NCBI GenBank assembly: GCA_027604505.1
Contig: JADIIX010000028.1
Coordinates: 1-64,000 of the forward strand
Origin: Gonapodya sp. JEL0774
Lineage: Eukaryota > Monoblepharomycota > Monoblepharidomycetes > Monoblepharidales > Gonapodyaceae
Direction: 5' to 3'
DNA length: 64,000 nt
A program made the translations under genes and the position numbers. Shown piece by piece: positions 35,331 through 49,055 of this stretch; the first letter of the stretch is position 1; each line of letters opens with the position of its first letter. The notes beneath the pieces are model-generated. The model did not search any database, was not told the DNA's origin, and was given only the letters and a program-made list of their open reading frames with translations.

Positions 35331-36823
35331 AGGGGATGGAGTGGTTGTGGTGTGGGGTGTTTGACTGTGTGTGTGTGTATTGTGATCCGGTGTGTGTGTG
35401 AGATGGTAGATTGTAGATCCACCAACGGTGACTCTGGTGATGTCCGAGTTGGCGGGATGTAGTGGAGGGTCGTGGAGAGGGTGGAAAATGCACATATATT
35501 TTTCGGAGGTCGTGATGAGTTCGTTTTATTATTGGCGTCAAAAAGGTGAATCCAACCTTACGACCAGGGGCCAAGAACTGCCCCCACCCACCCAGCCAAT
35601 GCACGAGAAAGCGACGAAAACTTGAGTGGGATGTTTATCTCATTTTTGAATTGTGTGACGAACCACGATTGTACCGTTTCCGAGAAACCCGAGAACAGAG
35701 GAAAAAAGAAGAAAAGAAGGGAAAAACGAAGAGAAACACACACGAGAAAAATGCAAGCATGGAATAAAAACCGCAACAGCCAAAAATCATCAATATGCGA
35801 CATGGTGTCCTCCGGTCGATCACTCACTCCAATGCATGGCGGTAACGAATCGCACGTTATAGAGTCCTCGAGCTGCTTCACAGTTGGTCCAACGTACCAG
35901 CAGCGTGTTCGTGTACACCACCGAATAGTAATCTACAGGAGAACAAGTATTATCTGCATGTTATAGAGTTCCGTTCTATGGTGCATTCGCCGCACGCCTG
36001 ATGTCCGATTTCGATCACGCCGCCCCGCCCAAGAAAATGGTAAACCGCGTTTACCCACACATCCTTTTGCAACTGCGCCATTGGCAGAAGCTCCACACCA
36101 AAGCGTTAAGGGGCCCGCTTTGCCTTGCCCGATTGCCTGGTACATTGTCCTTCGAACGAACAGTCCCCTGTGTGAGGATCGAGGAGTGGGAGTTGTCTGT
36201 GTGGTCGGTCACTCTGCACGCCTTTCTGGTCAGTTTCCGAACCACGGCGCAGAAACTTCCACCGCTTCTGGTCGAAATTTGATCGTTGTTCGAGACGGAG
36301 ACTCGAATCCTCTGGACTCGGGGATCCCTGGACGTTGGGGTGGTGGTGCTCGAGTAAGTGGTGAGATCGTCATTGTCCTTGTTCGCACACGCAAGAGGAC
36401 GATCTTGGGGCACTTGGAGTGCGAAGACACCCTATGGACGGCTTATTTCGGAACAAGAGCGGAAAGAGTGAAAAGGGGGGAGCCCTCAGTGACCCCAGGG
36501 GTGGGGTGGAAACGTGGACCGATGAAACGGGATCGCGGGGAAAGACCGTTCTTTCCCCTTACGCGGACACGATTGCGCACCGAAGTCGCTGCCACTCGGA
36601 TGGTTTTCAGTGTGCGCTATGCGCTTCCCCCATTTGTGTTGGTTGTGGCCTTGTTTCCCACGATGGCACAACCGCGAATCTCCCAACCGGCCGCGCTCGC
36701 TCGTAAAGCTCAGCACGGTTTTGCTCTTGTAGCTACCAAATCTACTTTACTGAAGCTTTCTTCCGCAATCGCACAGCCGGCTCGTCATCCCATTCCGTCC
36801 AACATAACCCCTTCCTTCAAAAC
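35331..36823. other. Intergenic region, Sec7 gene promoter
   Basis: RPL7 3' flank, then about 1.4 kb with only fragmentary frames. An ATG at 36001 opens 13 codons (MSDFDHAAPPKKM) to a GTAAAC donor. This could be a 5' exon of the next gene or of a small gene, but I cannot connect it. Confidence 0.4.
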
Positions 36824-39800
36824 ATGCTTCCGTCCCTCATTTCCCCTCCGGCGCTAGTCTCCCAAGAGGAACGCCCCTCTGGGTCCGGAATCATCTCCAA
36901 AACCGCGGTGCGTCACATCGTCAGCCAGCAGCAAAGCCCCACGCGCCATCCTCCCCCGGAATCGAGTCGGGAACTCCAACTCGTCAGAGATTCTCCAGTC
37001 CGACCTGCTACCGCACCACCTTCCCAATTTTCCGGCGGTGAAACTCCCATGCGGTCACCGTCTACCCAGCTGCGGGCCATGAACTCCCAACCAGGCCAAA
37101 ACCTCACCATCACCACGCGCAACCCACACCTACAGCATCATACAGACCTCAACTCACAGCACCAGCCACTCGTTCAACAACGCCGCTCCTACGACCATAA
37201 CTCTGCTTCGTCTGTCAACTGGCATGATTACTCTTCCTCGTCGCCCGCCAACGCTCGCCTCAACCACCCTCACACCGCTCCGAGCTCCTCCCTCGGTGCA
37301 GCAAACACGAGCCAACCACGCAAGTCCATGTCCTCCACGTACATGACAACCGCTACAAACTCATCCACGTACTCGCTGTCCGCGTCTGCATCCAACTCTT
37401 CCTTTGCCGCGACGTCCACAGACGCCTTTTCCGACCAACCCGACGACGAGCTGCCTCAATCGGTGGCAGAGCACATTCCTTTCAGTACACTTTCCTTCGA
37501 GGATGACCCGGACGCTGAGTTTCAGCCGGATAGTAATCACCAACGGGAAGGCCCGCGTACCCAGCTGAACGGAACGAACGAACACTACAGGGCCGTCCAC
37601 AAGCAAGAAGAAGAAGACGATTTTACGGACGATGCGCTCATCGTTGTAGAGGATATCTCTGCGGTAGATGCTGTGGAGGAGGTGATCGCAGATGAGGACG
37701 ATTGGGAGGTGGAAGGTCACCAACGGACGTACTCACACCTTCGACCAACCGCCGGGCCCAGTCAGACGCCTTCCAACCGCATGAACCTTCCTACCTCGTC
37801 GTCGGCTGGCTCCGGGACTTTTACCACCTGGACGCAGTCGTGGCCTGCTGTTGCCGGCTCCCCTGCTCCTCTCGCTACCACTCGCACGTCGGCCTCCTCC
37901 CCAGCATCCCGTGACAGCAGCCCTGCTGCACGTACCCGCTGGCGTCGAAAGACGGAGGACGTCTCAAGTTCCGGATCGCAAAGGCCTGTAGATCCGGAAC
38001 AGGTGTTGGCGCGTGCTTCGAGAGAATCCACGAGCACGGTGGTAGACGACGGGTTGGGGGATGATGAGTTGGAGGCTCATGGAGCGAAGAGAGAGGACCT
38101 GGTACGAATGACGGAGGACATGAGGCGCAAGGTTGGAGAACGCGATGTGATGAGAGAAGCTTCACTGTCGTGAGTCCATATTCCCAAGTGCCCTTGCTCC
38201 TGCTCACTTCTTGTCTGTAATCTCTGAACCACTCCCACCTTGCTCTTACCGATATAGTGATGCTCCAATCTCGCACCTTCTTCGACGGTTCTTGTGTTCT
38301 TCGTTCGACTTTCGGGGGCTGGGAGTGGATGATGCCCTCCGCCGGTTCTTACACCACTTTGAGCTTCCAAGGGAGAGCCAGCAGATTGATCGGATGATGG
38401 ACGCATTTTCGGAGAGGTACTGGCGGTGTAATACTGCTGGGTGGCTTAGCAAACGTGAGTGTCGAGGAATGTATTTGCTTGCAGTAAGGTTATCGGTTGT
38501 CCCACCACGTTGCGAGTTGCATATTGACTAACCGCTTTGGTTTCTTTGCTACTACGCACTTCTTTTTAAGATGAACCACACGTTCTCTCGGCTTCTTTGC
38601 TGATGCTAAACACGGATCTTTACTCGCCCTATATCAGGAAGAAGATGTCCCGGGAGGAGTTTGTCGAGAACACAAAGTTCGGAAAGTTTGGTAAAGAACT
38701 TCCTAGTGAGCTTCTCGAGGTATGTACAAGCGTGCAAGGGCACCAGTGTCTCTTTTCTCCTCTCGGCTGCACGATGTTGTTGAGTTGTCACTGATGAACC
38801 TCTATCTATCTACGAACATGTAAATTCTACAGATTCTCTACGAGAACATCAAATCTCGTCCTGTCTTGTCGCTCAACTCGTCTCCATCTCTTTCGTCGAT
38901 CGTGCGGCCCATTCCAAAATCCTCCTCTCTGCCTAACTCCTCCGCACCTCCATCTCGAGCGATGTCGCCACCTCCAAGCTCTCAAGCGCAGCAACCTCCA
39001 CCTTTGACTCCCCGAGCGGCGTTTCGAGCTCTTGCAAGTCTCGCTTGGAATCCTTCGAACGGATATATCGCCACGTCAGGAAGCATGGGGCCCAAAGCCG
39101 AAGAAGTGGATGCGGCTCAAGAAGCTGAGAGGCGTGCTGCCAAGGACGAAGTTGCACGGGTGATGGCTATGCGTGCAGTGGTGGGGGTCGGACGATGGGA
39201 CGGTAGCTCTTCGGTAGGCCGCAGGTCTGATGGAAGCAGGCGCGCTAGATCCCAAAGTGGGGCGACTAAAAGTGGAGGAAGGGTAACGCCATCTGGTGGA
39301 ACAAGGGAGAACGAAAAAGAACGAATTGGAATGGGCGCTCAGGGGCGAGCAAGGTACACACAGATTTCCAGACATGCATCGTTGTTGGGCGCGAAATCGG
39401 TGAGCAGGGAGGGGACTCCGGGTCATCTAGGAGAACCATCCTTAGGTGTGGCTGGACAACTGAGTTTGCCCAGGTCGGCGACCATGCCCGACCATACTGT
39501 TGTTGGTGGAGACGATGGAAAGAGGGCGAGACCAAGATCTATGGTTATAGGTGGTCCGTCTCAAGGTGGTGATGCCGCCCCCACGTCAGGTGTCGACCCG
39601 TTGATTCTGGCGGAGGCGCTGGCTGATCACACGCGAACTCAGAGCACCGGGCATACGAGGTCGGCATCTGTGGCAGCGGGATCTTCCAGTCGCCCGTTCT
39701 CGTTGGCGGGGGATTACTCAACCATCCATGGGCCTGTGGGAGGTGTTGGTGAGCACGAAGAGGGTGATGAGACCGCAATCCTGCCGTGGTTTGATGGAAA

Positions 39801-40440
39801 GGCTGATGGACAAGAGACAGGTACAAGCGGTACAACCACGGCGGGTCGCCCTTCGACCGCCTCAGGTGGCTCCCAGTTGGACGCGGAATCGGACACTTCT
39901 GAAAAGGCATCCCTTCCCCCTCCAATGTCAGCAATAGCGACAAGGCCACCGTACTCAGAGCCTGCGAAGCTTGTTCTCGACCCAGCCACGGCGACTGTCA
40001 TGGTTCACCAACCGCCGTTCAGACAGGTCGGTCGAGCAATACCCTTGTTTGCCGCCGTGGCGCTGCGCCGACCAGACGAGCCTGGAGGGTGGCGTCTTTG
40101 CACATCTGCTGGCAAAGAGTTCCCATTCGCAATGCTGGGTGGGGAATCGGAATGCGATCAGTGGTGTGCGGCGGTGAATGCTGTGTGCGCCAATCGAACT
40201 GTCCGGGACTGTGCCATGGATGTTTTAGGCGCGATTGCTGCACGTGACAAGGAAGTTGAACGGCTAGAAAGGTCGGTGAGGTTGGTGGAGCAAGTGGGAG
40301 CGACAAGACCTCTGACGCCCTGGGGTAAGAGGAGATGGCGAGAAGTGGTACAGCGAGGATTGGGAGAGTGTTGGAGTGCTAAAGTCGGTGTTGAGAGGGC
40401 TGACGTGTGGCTGTGGTGGTTGGAAAGCAAGGGGCTGTGA
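36824..40440 (+). CDS. Sec7-domain Arf guanine nucleotide exchange factor
   Basis: Four exons (36824-38169, 38258-38454, 38571-38719, 38833-40440) close in frame to 1099 residues. The first 430 residues are low-complexity (Ser, Pro, Gln, His, then acidic). Residues about 450-570 form the Sec7 core. They include LLRRFLCSSFDFRG, the loop-helix FELPRESQQIDRMMDAFSER with the catalytic Glu of the (G/R)-E-(A/S)-Q motif, LSASLLMLNTDLYSP and MSREEFVENT. A Ser/Gly-rich linker follows, then a PH-like region around KLVLDPATATVMV to QWCAAVNAVCANR and a basic helical end. Sec7 followed by PH is the plan of EFA6/PSD and IQSEC-type GEFs that load GTP on Arf at membranes. The start at 36824 is the first Met in the open exon. 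Confidence 0.83.
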
Positions 40441-41135
40441 GAAGACTTTGACGCATGAAATCGTGACCTCGAAAGTTGATCATGGATCATTTTTCTCAGG
40501 CGACATGATGCGATGGATTAATATGGGTAATATGAGCACTGTACTACTCGTTTATGCTTGCAGTCTTCACTGGAGGGTAGATCATGGTACTGTGCACCCG
40601 TGTGCACACGTGATTTTCAAGTTGTATGAAGTTGATTCAAACACCAGACATCATAACATGAACAAGAAGGTCAGAGGATCACGGCCTCGTCCATGCACGG
40701 ATATAGGATGGAGCGTTAGGATTGCTCCAATGAAACGGGGAATTCCATCAGCATGTACAGACGAGTGTTTTGAGATCATTTGTGCAATATAATCTGAGAA
40801 CAAATGTCTGCATTTATCTCAGCAGAACTCACAATGTTCGAACAGCGCTGTTTCCGGAGTCTTAGGAATTATACATCGGCCGGCGGACTGCTGAAAGGTA
40901 ACCCGAACACTGGGAGAACACGTCCTGATCTATTGCGATGCTTGCTTTTTGTGAATGGAGCAACGTGAGGGTCACTCGAAACTCGCATGCATATGTTTGT
41001 GTGCCAGACAATTGACGAGGAACGGGGTCCCCACAGGGTTGATTCAGTGCTCTATGTACATGTATTTGAGATAGGTTTCTGCCAATCACACCGGTGCAAA
41101 GATAATCTAATCTTTCGTTTATAATGCAATGATTT
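40441..41135. other. Intergenic region between convergent genes
   Basis: 3' flanks of the Sec7 GEF and BLM10 genes. Nothing recognised. Confidence 0.5.
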
Positions 41136-44100
41136 TTATGCTGGAGACAACGCATGAGGGTGGAGGACCGATTAGCCAACATCAAAGTCCACTTTCTAAA
41201 ATTGCACATACCATAGTAGTTTTCACCCACAAAAAAGTCTGAAAGGATGTCGAGTTGTTCGAGAGAGAACCTTTCTCATACAAGTTGGATCAGCACACAG
41301 ATTTTCCGGTCGGCTACTGCAAGACTCACTTTTTGACGTCATCGTGCCAAGTGTCGTGATGCTGCGATGAAGATTTTGAAGCATCTTTCTGAGTAAATTG
41401 AGACAACAAGCGTATCTGCATAAGGACTCACAGTTCTCTTAAAGTCTGCTAATGCCTTCTTCGCAGTTGCTCCAACAGGGGCAGGTTCTGATGTAGACAG
41501 CGAGAAATTTGGTGTCCAGCAGTTTGACAAACACTTCGTGGAGATGGCACCCACCTCCAATTGTGTTAGCCAACTTGACCAGAATATTGGGCACAAAGTC
41601 TGGCACAGTGTACGGGAAGGCTTGGACGATGCTGGATAGTCCAAGGACCGCTGCATGTCGCTCAACCAATCTTCCTGGAGGTGGATTTCCGCTACGTCCG
41701 CGAGGGATATCCGTGCGTTTAAGAGTGGCGGTGAACTTTTGCTCCAGCATTTCAATTGAAGATGCCGTGATAAGTCGGAGGATTCCAGAAAGAGTCACTG
41801 CAGCAAGCCTGTCGGCCACGATGAGGGATGCGAAATTTCGGCAATGGAGACACGATCTGCGAAAACTTGACGCGCGGACTCACGATCGAACCTCGAGCTG
41901 AATATCCTCGAGTAGAGCAGAGACAGCATTCATGACCTCATTTACCTGGTCAACGTCCAACAAGTTCAGCTGACGAAAAACGATCACTTGCAGGACAGGC
42001 AGCGTTCTCGACCGAATATGCCACGATTGCGCAGCTCTAGTTTGCTCCGTGAGCGCAGACAAGGCGGTGGACACTAGTTCTTTTGGCAAGGGAAGCCTAG
42101 AGTACAGAGTGAGAGCACTTGTAGCAAGATCTTGCAGGTCTTTGTCATCAAAATCTTGTGCCAAGAACGTCTGTGGAATCAAACTTTGAATGTATGGATA
42201 CGTTCCAGACATGCGAATACCGCCGAACGCAGCTAGCTGCCAGTTTAAGACTGTTAAAGACGAGTGGCATAAATTAATTTTGGTTAATACTCTTGGAACG
42301 ATGGGTAATCTTCAACCGTCACCTGTCTTTGCGGCGTTTGCATAGTCGGTAGGACCGACATATCCTGATGTCCTCTGCGCCTGTGCAGTTATACGCCAGT
42401 CTGAAAACTGAGACACGAGTTCTAAAATTATGGACTGCATCTCGTTGTCTAGAATCGTGGGTGCCCCCAAAGGACTATCGGAAGATCTCATGACCAGGTT
42501 TCTCTTTAAGAGCGCCGATGGAGAAGATGCAGATACGGACCACCGAATCTGGGTCAACTCATTTAAAGTAGCACCGATAGCATCTCGAACTTGCTTGTAC
42601 GGATGCCGAGAAGCTCCTAAGAGAGATTGAATGTGCGGCGTCGACAAGTGTTTCAACCGCCAATTCAATGTAGAGAGAGTTGTTCGAAGCAGATACAGCT
42701 TTTTTGATTCCATCGAAAAGGATTGACTGTTTGGATCGAGTCTCCACCCCAGGACAAAAGTTAGTACCGGTTGTACACGACGGGGATCGCGATTGTTCTA
42801 TTGAGAACAAAGCAACGGTGAATCTACGGTGGCGTGGACAGTCGCGCGAAATATCTTACGAAAATATAGCGCAAGAACGAATCCCAATATGACAAGGATT
42901 CTATGGTACAGTTGTGAAGGGTTTGTTGCACCAATGCTTCATAATCAAATGGCACATGGATCAACGGAGAGTTGCTTCAATCACCAGGTTAAAGAACTCA
43001 CGGGCAACCCAGGCCCACATGGCTGCAAGAGACTCCCAGGCCCAGTGCTTTGATCCCCGGATCAAACCTCCTAAAAGCTCTGCGACTGTGCGTTGTTTAT
43101 TCTTGTCCTGATACTCCGAGGCGAGAGAAACGATTGTCGGCCGCACAGAATCCAGGAACCGATCTTCGAACAATTGAAACACAGACTTGTAGAATCTCGA
43201 AGTGATTCCACTGAAGTTGTCGGCGACTTCGAAGCCATCACGGCCTGTCGCTTCTTGGGCCATAAAGTTGGAAAATTTTGACCAGAACGCGGGGTCCGAA
43301 AAAGTTTTCTCAAGGTACAGCGCTGCATCTTGAGACAATGGATCTATATATGGAAGTCTGGTTGATCGGGAGCGACCCGCGCTGCCGTACACTTTCAAGG
43401 TATCAGGCCAGCAATACCAGCCACTGCGAGTCTTGTCAGAGTAGTGACTAACATTCGTGGTGGGCAATGCTCCAGTCAGTATTGACATTGAACATTCGGC
43501 GAACAGAACGCTCACAATAATGACATATCGCTTTCCGTTGCTTGCTGCAATCCCATTTTCAGGTAATCCTCAGTCCAGTGAGGCTGAGTGCGTATCGTGT
43601 CATCCAGATGTTTCGTGATTTCCACGGATATACTTCGACCACCAACTACCACCCCCGCCCGCTTTTTTAATAGATACAGTAAGCGGGCAGTTGCTGGCAA
43701 TGCCGCTTTCCGAATCGCTTCAACGTCCGATACAACAGATTCCAGTAGGATCTCGACGGTTTTCAGGGAGATCGGATCATCCTCGCGGAGCTCCAGTTCG
43801 AGAAATACAAGACCCATACTTTTGATGCGCCAATGAAGTTTGGTTTCTCCGAGAAGCCGAACAAGTTCCGAACTCTGCAGTGAAATGAATGGATGAGAAT
43901 AAAGTGAGTCGATTGAGTCGCTTACTAACGGGGGCCAGTTAGTAATGAAACCCTCACTAGTTCATTTTTGATAAGGCGGTTATTGGATTCTCTCTCCAGA
44001 ACCTTTTCACATATTGATGCCTTTATCACCGCTTTGTCTTCTGTGATTCCCTCATATGCCATAGTTCCTTTCCCGGATAAAGGCGGGGCCTCAAGCGAAA

Positions 44101-47100
44101 GTGTGCTATTTTCGGCGAGAAATTCAAGGAAAACCTTCCGAACGAGATCTAGAATAGCAAACTATCATCAGCAACTCCTGTGCGTTGGTGTGGAGTGGGC
44201 CTCACCTTGCAACTGCGGTTTCTCGATGTGTTGGGATTGCATAAGAGCCCGCATAAACTCTTTCCTGGAAAGCCAATCGCGCACGTAAACCCTGCGGAAG
44301 ATCCCAGTATTCAACATCTGAAGGGCACCCTTTATTCGATCGGACATCTCCTCCTCCCTCTCATCTCCTCTTTTTCGCAGTGCTTCCAAATATTTGGGAA
44401 TCAGGCGAAACTTGAGGGAAGAAAAGATCCGTAGGCACGTTTGAACTGTTGGCAGCAGAGAATGTCGAATTGGAGAATGTCGAATCTTAAGCAGATTCCA
44501 ATTCGTAAAAACTATCAAGTTCGCTACTCACGAGAGCCCTGTGCATAACTTGATGAGACGCGAAGAAGGTGAACGAACAATCACTGCCCGTTACCAAAAG
44601 TAGCGCTGCTCAACAATACATACAGTCGAACATCAGAATAGCGAACGAGGCTCATATTTGCCAGATCTTCCATTAGAGTTATTGAAGTTGTTGTAAGAGG
44701 AACCAACATAGCATTGACTCGCATTCGATTCAAATGCTGGAGGAACATCCGCATGCCTTAAAACAGATGAAATGACATGGACGATCTCTTCGTAGATTCT
44801 CATCAGATGCTGACAGGCAAGGCCCACCTAACAAGTATCTTGGGTATTCCCAGTGACGCTCCACGACTTTCAAGAGACTCTTCTGATAGCGCCAGCCTTT
44901 CAAGATGTTGCTGTACTTCGTTCGGTCGATTCCTCTATCGCTGGAGTATACTTTGATGGCCTACCCAAAGAAATTTATTCGATGAGACGCAGATTCAATA
45001 CGCAAGAGCACGCAAGACAGGAACCTTGATAATGGCCTTCGCGAGCTCTGTGTCATCCGTTCGCGCATTTTGACTCCAGGCGGCAATGGTGTGAAATGTT
45101 TCGCCGATTGTTTCAATCACTGACTCGACATCCGTGTCCTCAAGAACATAATTGGCGGCGAGCATTAGCTCCGTTTGCGGAGTTCCCACATCAGGAGAGG
45201 ACCTGAAAAGGTGAATTCAAATCAGAAACAGATGGAATTGCATTCACGTCTGCAAACCAACAAGTAACTACTTACTTTTGCACGAAACCTGTCTTTCGGT
45301 GTATGAAGGACAAACCTTGAGCCACGTTCCGCAGTACTACAAGCCACTTGACAAACTCTTGCCCGAAAGACTGGCTTCGAGAGTTTTCCGAAGTGTCTGC
45401 CATCATTTTCTGCAGCTTTTCGATTGCAACGGTACTCCACTTTCGGATTAAAGCGTGCGCCCACTGGACTTCCTCCATCGTGGGTTGATGCCAGTTGAGG
45501 TTGACATCAACTGGCTCTGGGGTATCACCCCAGGAAACGGCAGCAAAACCGAGGTCGTTCCACTGACTTGGGTTTAGAGAGTTCAATTCGTTGGGGTAGG
45601 TACCTGTCAAGGAGAGGATGATGTATCTCAAGAGCTTGGCTGACCATCGATAAGCTCTTGCCGATACACTCCGGTTGATGGAGCGGTCAATGAGGTCATC
45701 CAAGAGTTCTTTGTGGCGAAGGATTGCTGGGCCGACATTCTGAACTATATGATAGGATATACTGATTTAAATAGGGAATCATGAAGCATAAGGTCGAAAT
45801 TTGTTCCTACAATCCAAAACATTACGGAAAAAAATATTCTTACCTCTGCCACCAATGCAATGTAAAGTCACTTGGCATAGGTTCATTCGCTGGAGACCAT
45901 TTCGACCCCGCTCCACTCTCCATCTCTGCAGTAATCATCTGAAGAGCTGTCGGCAGGAACTTGGCCAACATCTGTTCAGCACCCCATCCCGCGCTAGTAA
46001 GGGAAGATATAACCCCAATGCACTTGGTGGCGTTGGTTATAACGGAACCTGATGCAAATCGGTAAACTCGCTCTAGAGCTATTCGGTGCAGCTCAGGAGA
46101 GAGTTGCGAAAAGACCAGCTCCACCGTATGAAGCAGCATCTGTATGACATTAGACTCCACAGTTTGCCTGGTAGATGTGTGGAAATTCTGTGGCAAGTTA
46201 TCCAACTAATCGACCCGATGAAAAAGCGTGAAAACAAAGCTCGATGACGAAAAACTTCTCCCTGCGGAGGAATTCCACTCACCATTTTAAACACTTGCTC
46301 TAAGAACTTGATCAGCCAGTCTTCGAATCCGACGGTACTCTCCCTTACTAATTGGTCGGCCTCCGTAAAATCTTCCTCGTCCCACTCTGAATCCCCACTT
46401 GATGTTCTAGCAGTCCTCGTTTCCACGTCGACAGTCATAAAGTCACCTTCCGTCCCCTCCACGAGTGAAACTCCTTGAAGTGCTTCAGATGGAGCTCTTG
46501 TTGGGGGGGGCGTGACCTTGGTTGCATCAGCAAACGGAACATACAAAGCCACATGGCAAATGAAAGTGAGTGTTGCTTGGGATTTCGTGATGTCGTTGAT
46601 ATCGAGCCCAGGTAGGGTAGCCTCAAGGAACTGAAGTAGGTGCGTTGCACCTTGCGGAAAATGCGAACGAGATACTAATGCTGGAGCGATGTGCGAAAGC
46701 ACACCAATTGCAGCGATGACTCTGTGGGTAGATTCTGTGGAGGCAATCGAGGATGACAGGATCTCGATTAGTGGTGGGAGAACTATCTTCGGCGCAAGCC
46801 CTACGAATTCACGTCATTGGAAGATTACAATCATAATTTTGAAAAAAAGACAAAGGAGCTGCCGTCGTGGTGACACTATTGACTTACAAGCCAAGCACTT
46901 GACGGCCGAGCAAGCGTCTGCAACAGCCACGGGATCCTTTCCAAAAATGGCCAGAAACGCCGGAACGCGGATCGCTTCAGCGAAGTCATCTCGTATCTCT
47001 CGCGTCAAGCGAAGATGTGTAGGAGTGGCGCAATTTAGACTACGCTCGGCCCGCCAACGAGACAGAAACTCGCGAGAGAGGTAGTGAAGCTTTCGAACGG

Positions 47101-48632
47101 ACAGTTGCGAATTTCAAGGCTCGTCCCACTTGAGCAGGTTACCAAATATACTCACCAGCTTATTAAGTCCCCTGGTCCAGACTCCAATGTTACTTGGGTG
47201 GTAGTAGGACTCTATTGCGTGAAGAACTGTCTTGATGTGACCGAGCACGCCTAGCTCCGGGACCTGCGGTGCGTGATCAGGGGATTCCGGAGAGGTTGAC
47301 GCCGTGCTAGATACCGGATAGATGAGGTAGACAAGGAAGCGAGCAAGGGACTCGAACCGATCCTGGGTGACAAAGGTGTCAACCTTGGTGAGCCTTGCAC
47401 TGAAACATCTACAAGAAACGACAATCTGAAGAACCTACACCTCCATCACCACCCATTCCACCTCCTGTTCCACTACCACCACCAAACCCACCTCCCCTGC
47501 CCATCATGCCCGCAAAGAATCTCGCTAGACCGGCGCCTTGCCCACCTCCGCCTCTCGAGACATTAGGGCCTGAACCCACGGGCAAGTCCATCTCTCGTAC
47601 CGCTGCTGCCATAATAACCGACACGTCATCTTTCGTCCACCCAACCAACCCCGGTTTTGCTACTTGATCTTGCGCAAGGCGGGCCAGCAGATCGAGAAGC
47701 GCTCCTTGCGGCAAGGTCGGTGTAATGCTCAAGAGGTCGAAAACAGTCGGTAGCCAGTAGAATGGGTACTTTTGAGCCTCGGGAACTTCGTTAAGCTCTG
47801 GAGGTATGGGTGGAGTGGAGTTCGTGGGTAGAAACAAAGCCAACATACTTTGTACAATCATAACGGTAAAAATGTTGTGGTGGGTGTAGTAAGGAAGGAT
47901 GACAGACAAAATTGGCAGAGTTGAGGATGGATCGAAAAATCTGCAAGAGTAATTTGCATTTTGCGGCGGGGCATTTCGACGATCATTCACATACACTAAA
48001 ACGCCGTCTGACGTTTCACCACTCACCGACGTGCTTCCTTCACGAGCTTCGTAACCGCTTGCAAATGAATCGGATTGGCTCCACTTGATCTTTCCCGCTG
48101 TTTCACCAGAATTGCTCCTTTGATGACTTCCCATAAAGGACTCCAATCTATTTCCATCGCTCCAGATGGAAGAATTTCTTCGTTGCTGTATCATAACCAA
48201 CTCATATCCATTAGAGGGGATACGGACAGTCAAAACAGAGGAGAAGAATGTCCACGACTTACGCAAGCAAACGACGGCACCCGTCCGCGTACCGCTCGAT
48301 GATATGCGGATCCATTTTGGGAGTGACAACAACATGATAGAGAGCGTTGATGAGTTTGACCCTATCATCTTGGGGCAATGGGAACTTAAGGTCGAGAAAT
48401 CTGGAGAATTCAGATGAGATCAACGGAGTGAACTAACATACTTCCTGGTATGGACTCACCGCTCGAGTTGCTTCAGCCAATGTAGGCCTCCTGGGGCATA
48501 GTCTCTTGCGAGAAGGGATGTGGATAGACCCGATTTGATATTGTAGAGGAAAGTTGAAACCTCTTCGTCGTGTTCCTTCTTCGACAGGTAGGGAAGGCTA
48601 AGGTTCCAATCATACGATGGGCTTGGCGCCAT
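41136..48632 (-). CDS. BLM10: Proteasome activator BLM10/PA200 (PSME4)
   Basis: A many-exon gene, probably starting at ATG 48632 (MAPSPSYDWNLSLPYLSKKE). HEAT-like segments match the family. They include LLARDYAPGGLHWLKQLERF and VVVTPKMDPHIIERYADGC, FFDPSSTLPILSVILPYY and VREMDLPVGSG, and near the end SWHIRSRTLPVLQVIVFRQ and LVERHAAVLGLSSIVQAFPY. The C-terminus is made by splicing: KKALADFKRT, then HHDTWHDDVKK, an exon at 41270-41212 giving FSLEQLDILSDFFVGENYY, and a 5-base exon 41140-41136 completing Ala and stop. The protein therefore ends Tyr-Tyr-Ala, the tail that docks into the 20S proteasome and opens its gate. An Ala/Gly/Met insert (around 47440-47560) is Gly-rich and unusual. Several internal exon borders were not resolved. 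Confidence 0.85.
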
Positions 48633-49055
48633 CTGAGAAATAAATTTGTGGAGACTTCCCAAAGGTGAGAATGTTGCCGTCGTTGGGTGACGGGTTTGAC
48701 AAGACGCGAAATATTGGCTGACTTGCGAAACTGACTTGCGCACAACCCTCAAGAAATCTGCATTACATAATCGAGCTCCCATGTAACGACTGCAGATGGA
48801 CATAAAAATCTATCTATGTCATAAGTACGGGACTGTGCACAGACCGCCAAAGAGCGCCAGTACTCACCTACGTGCTCGCTCGAGGAAAATTAGCTCCGTT
48901 GCTCATGTCGTTCAGAAGTATATGGGTACAATGCAGGCGGAAAGCAAAACAATAAATAAATAAAAGGAATAACACAGAGGAGTCGGCTTGGCCAAGCCTT
49001 TCATAGCATGATGTTTGCTTTGCATGTCGAACCTTGAACAAACGAAACCAAATCA
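48633..49055. promoter_or_regulatory. Divergent promoter region, BLM10/reductase
   Basis: About 420 bases separate the two start codons, which are read outward. No specific site was recognised. A noncoding 5' exon of BLM10 may lie here, because the ATG at 48632 directly follows an acceptor-like TTTATTTCTCAG. Confidence 0.4.
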
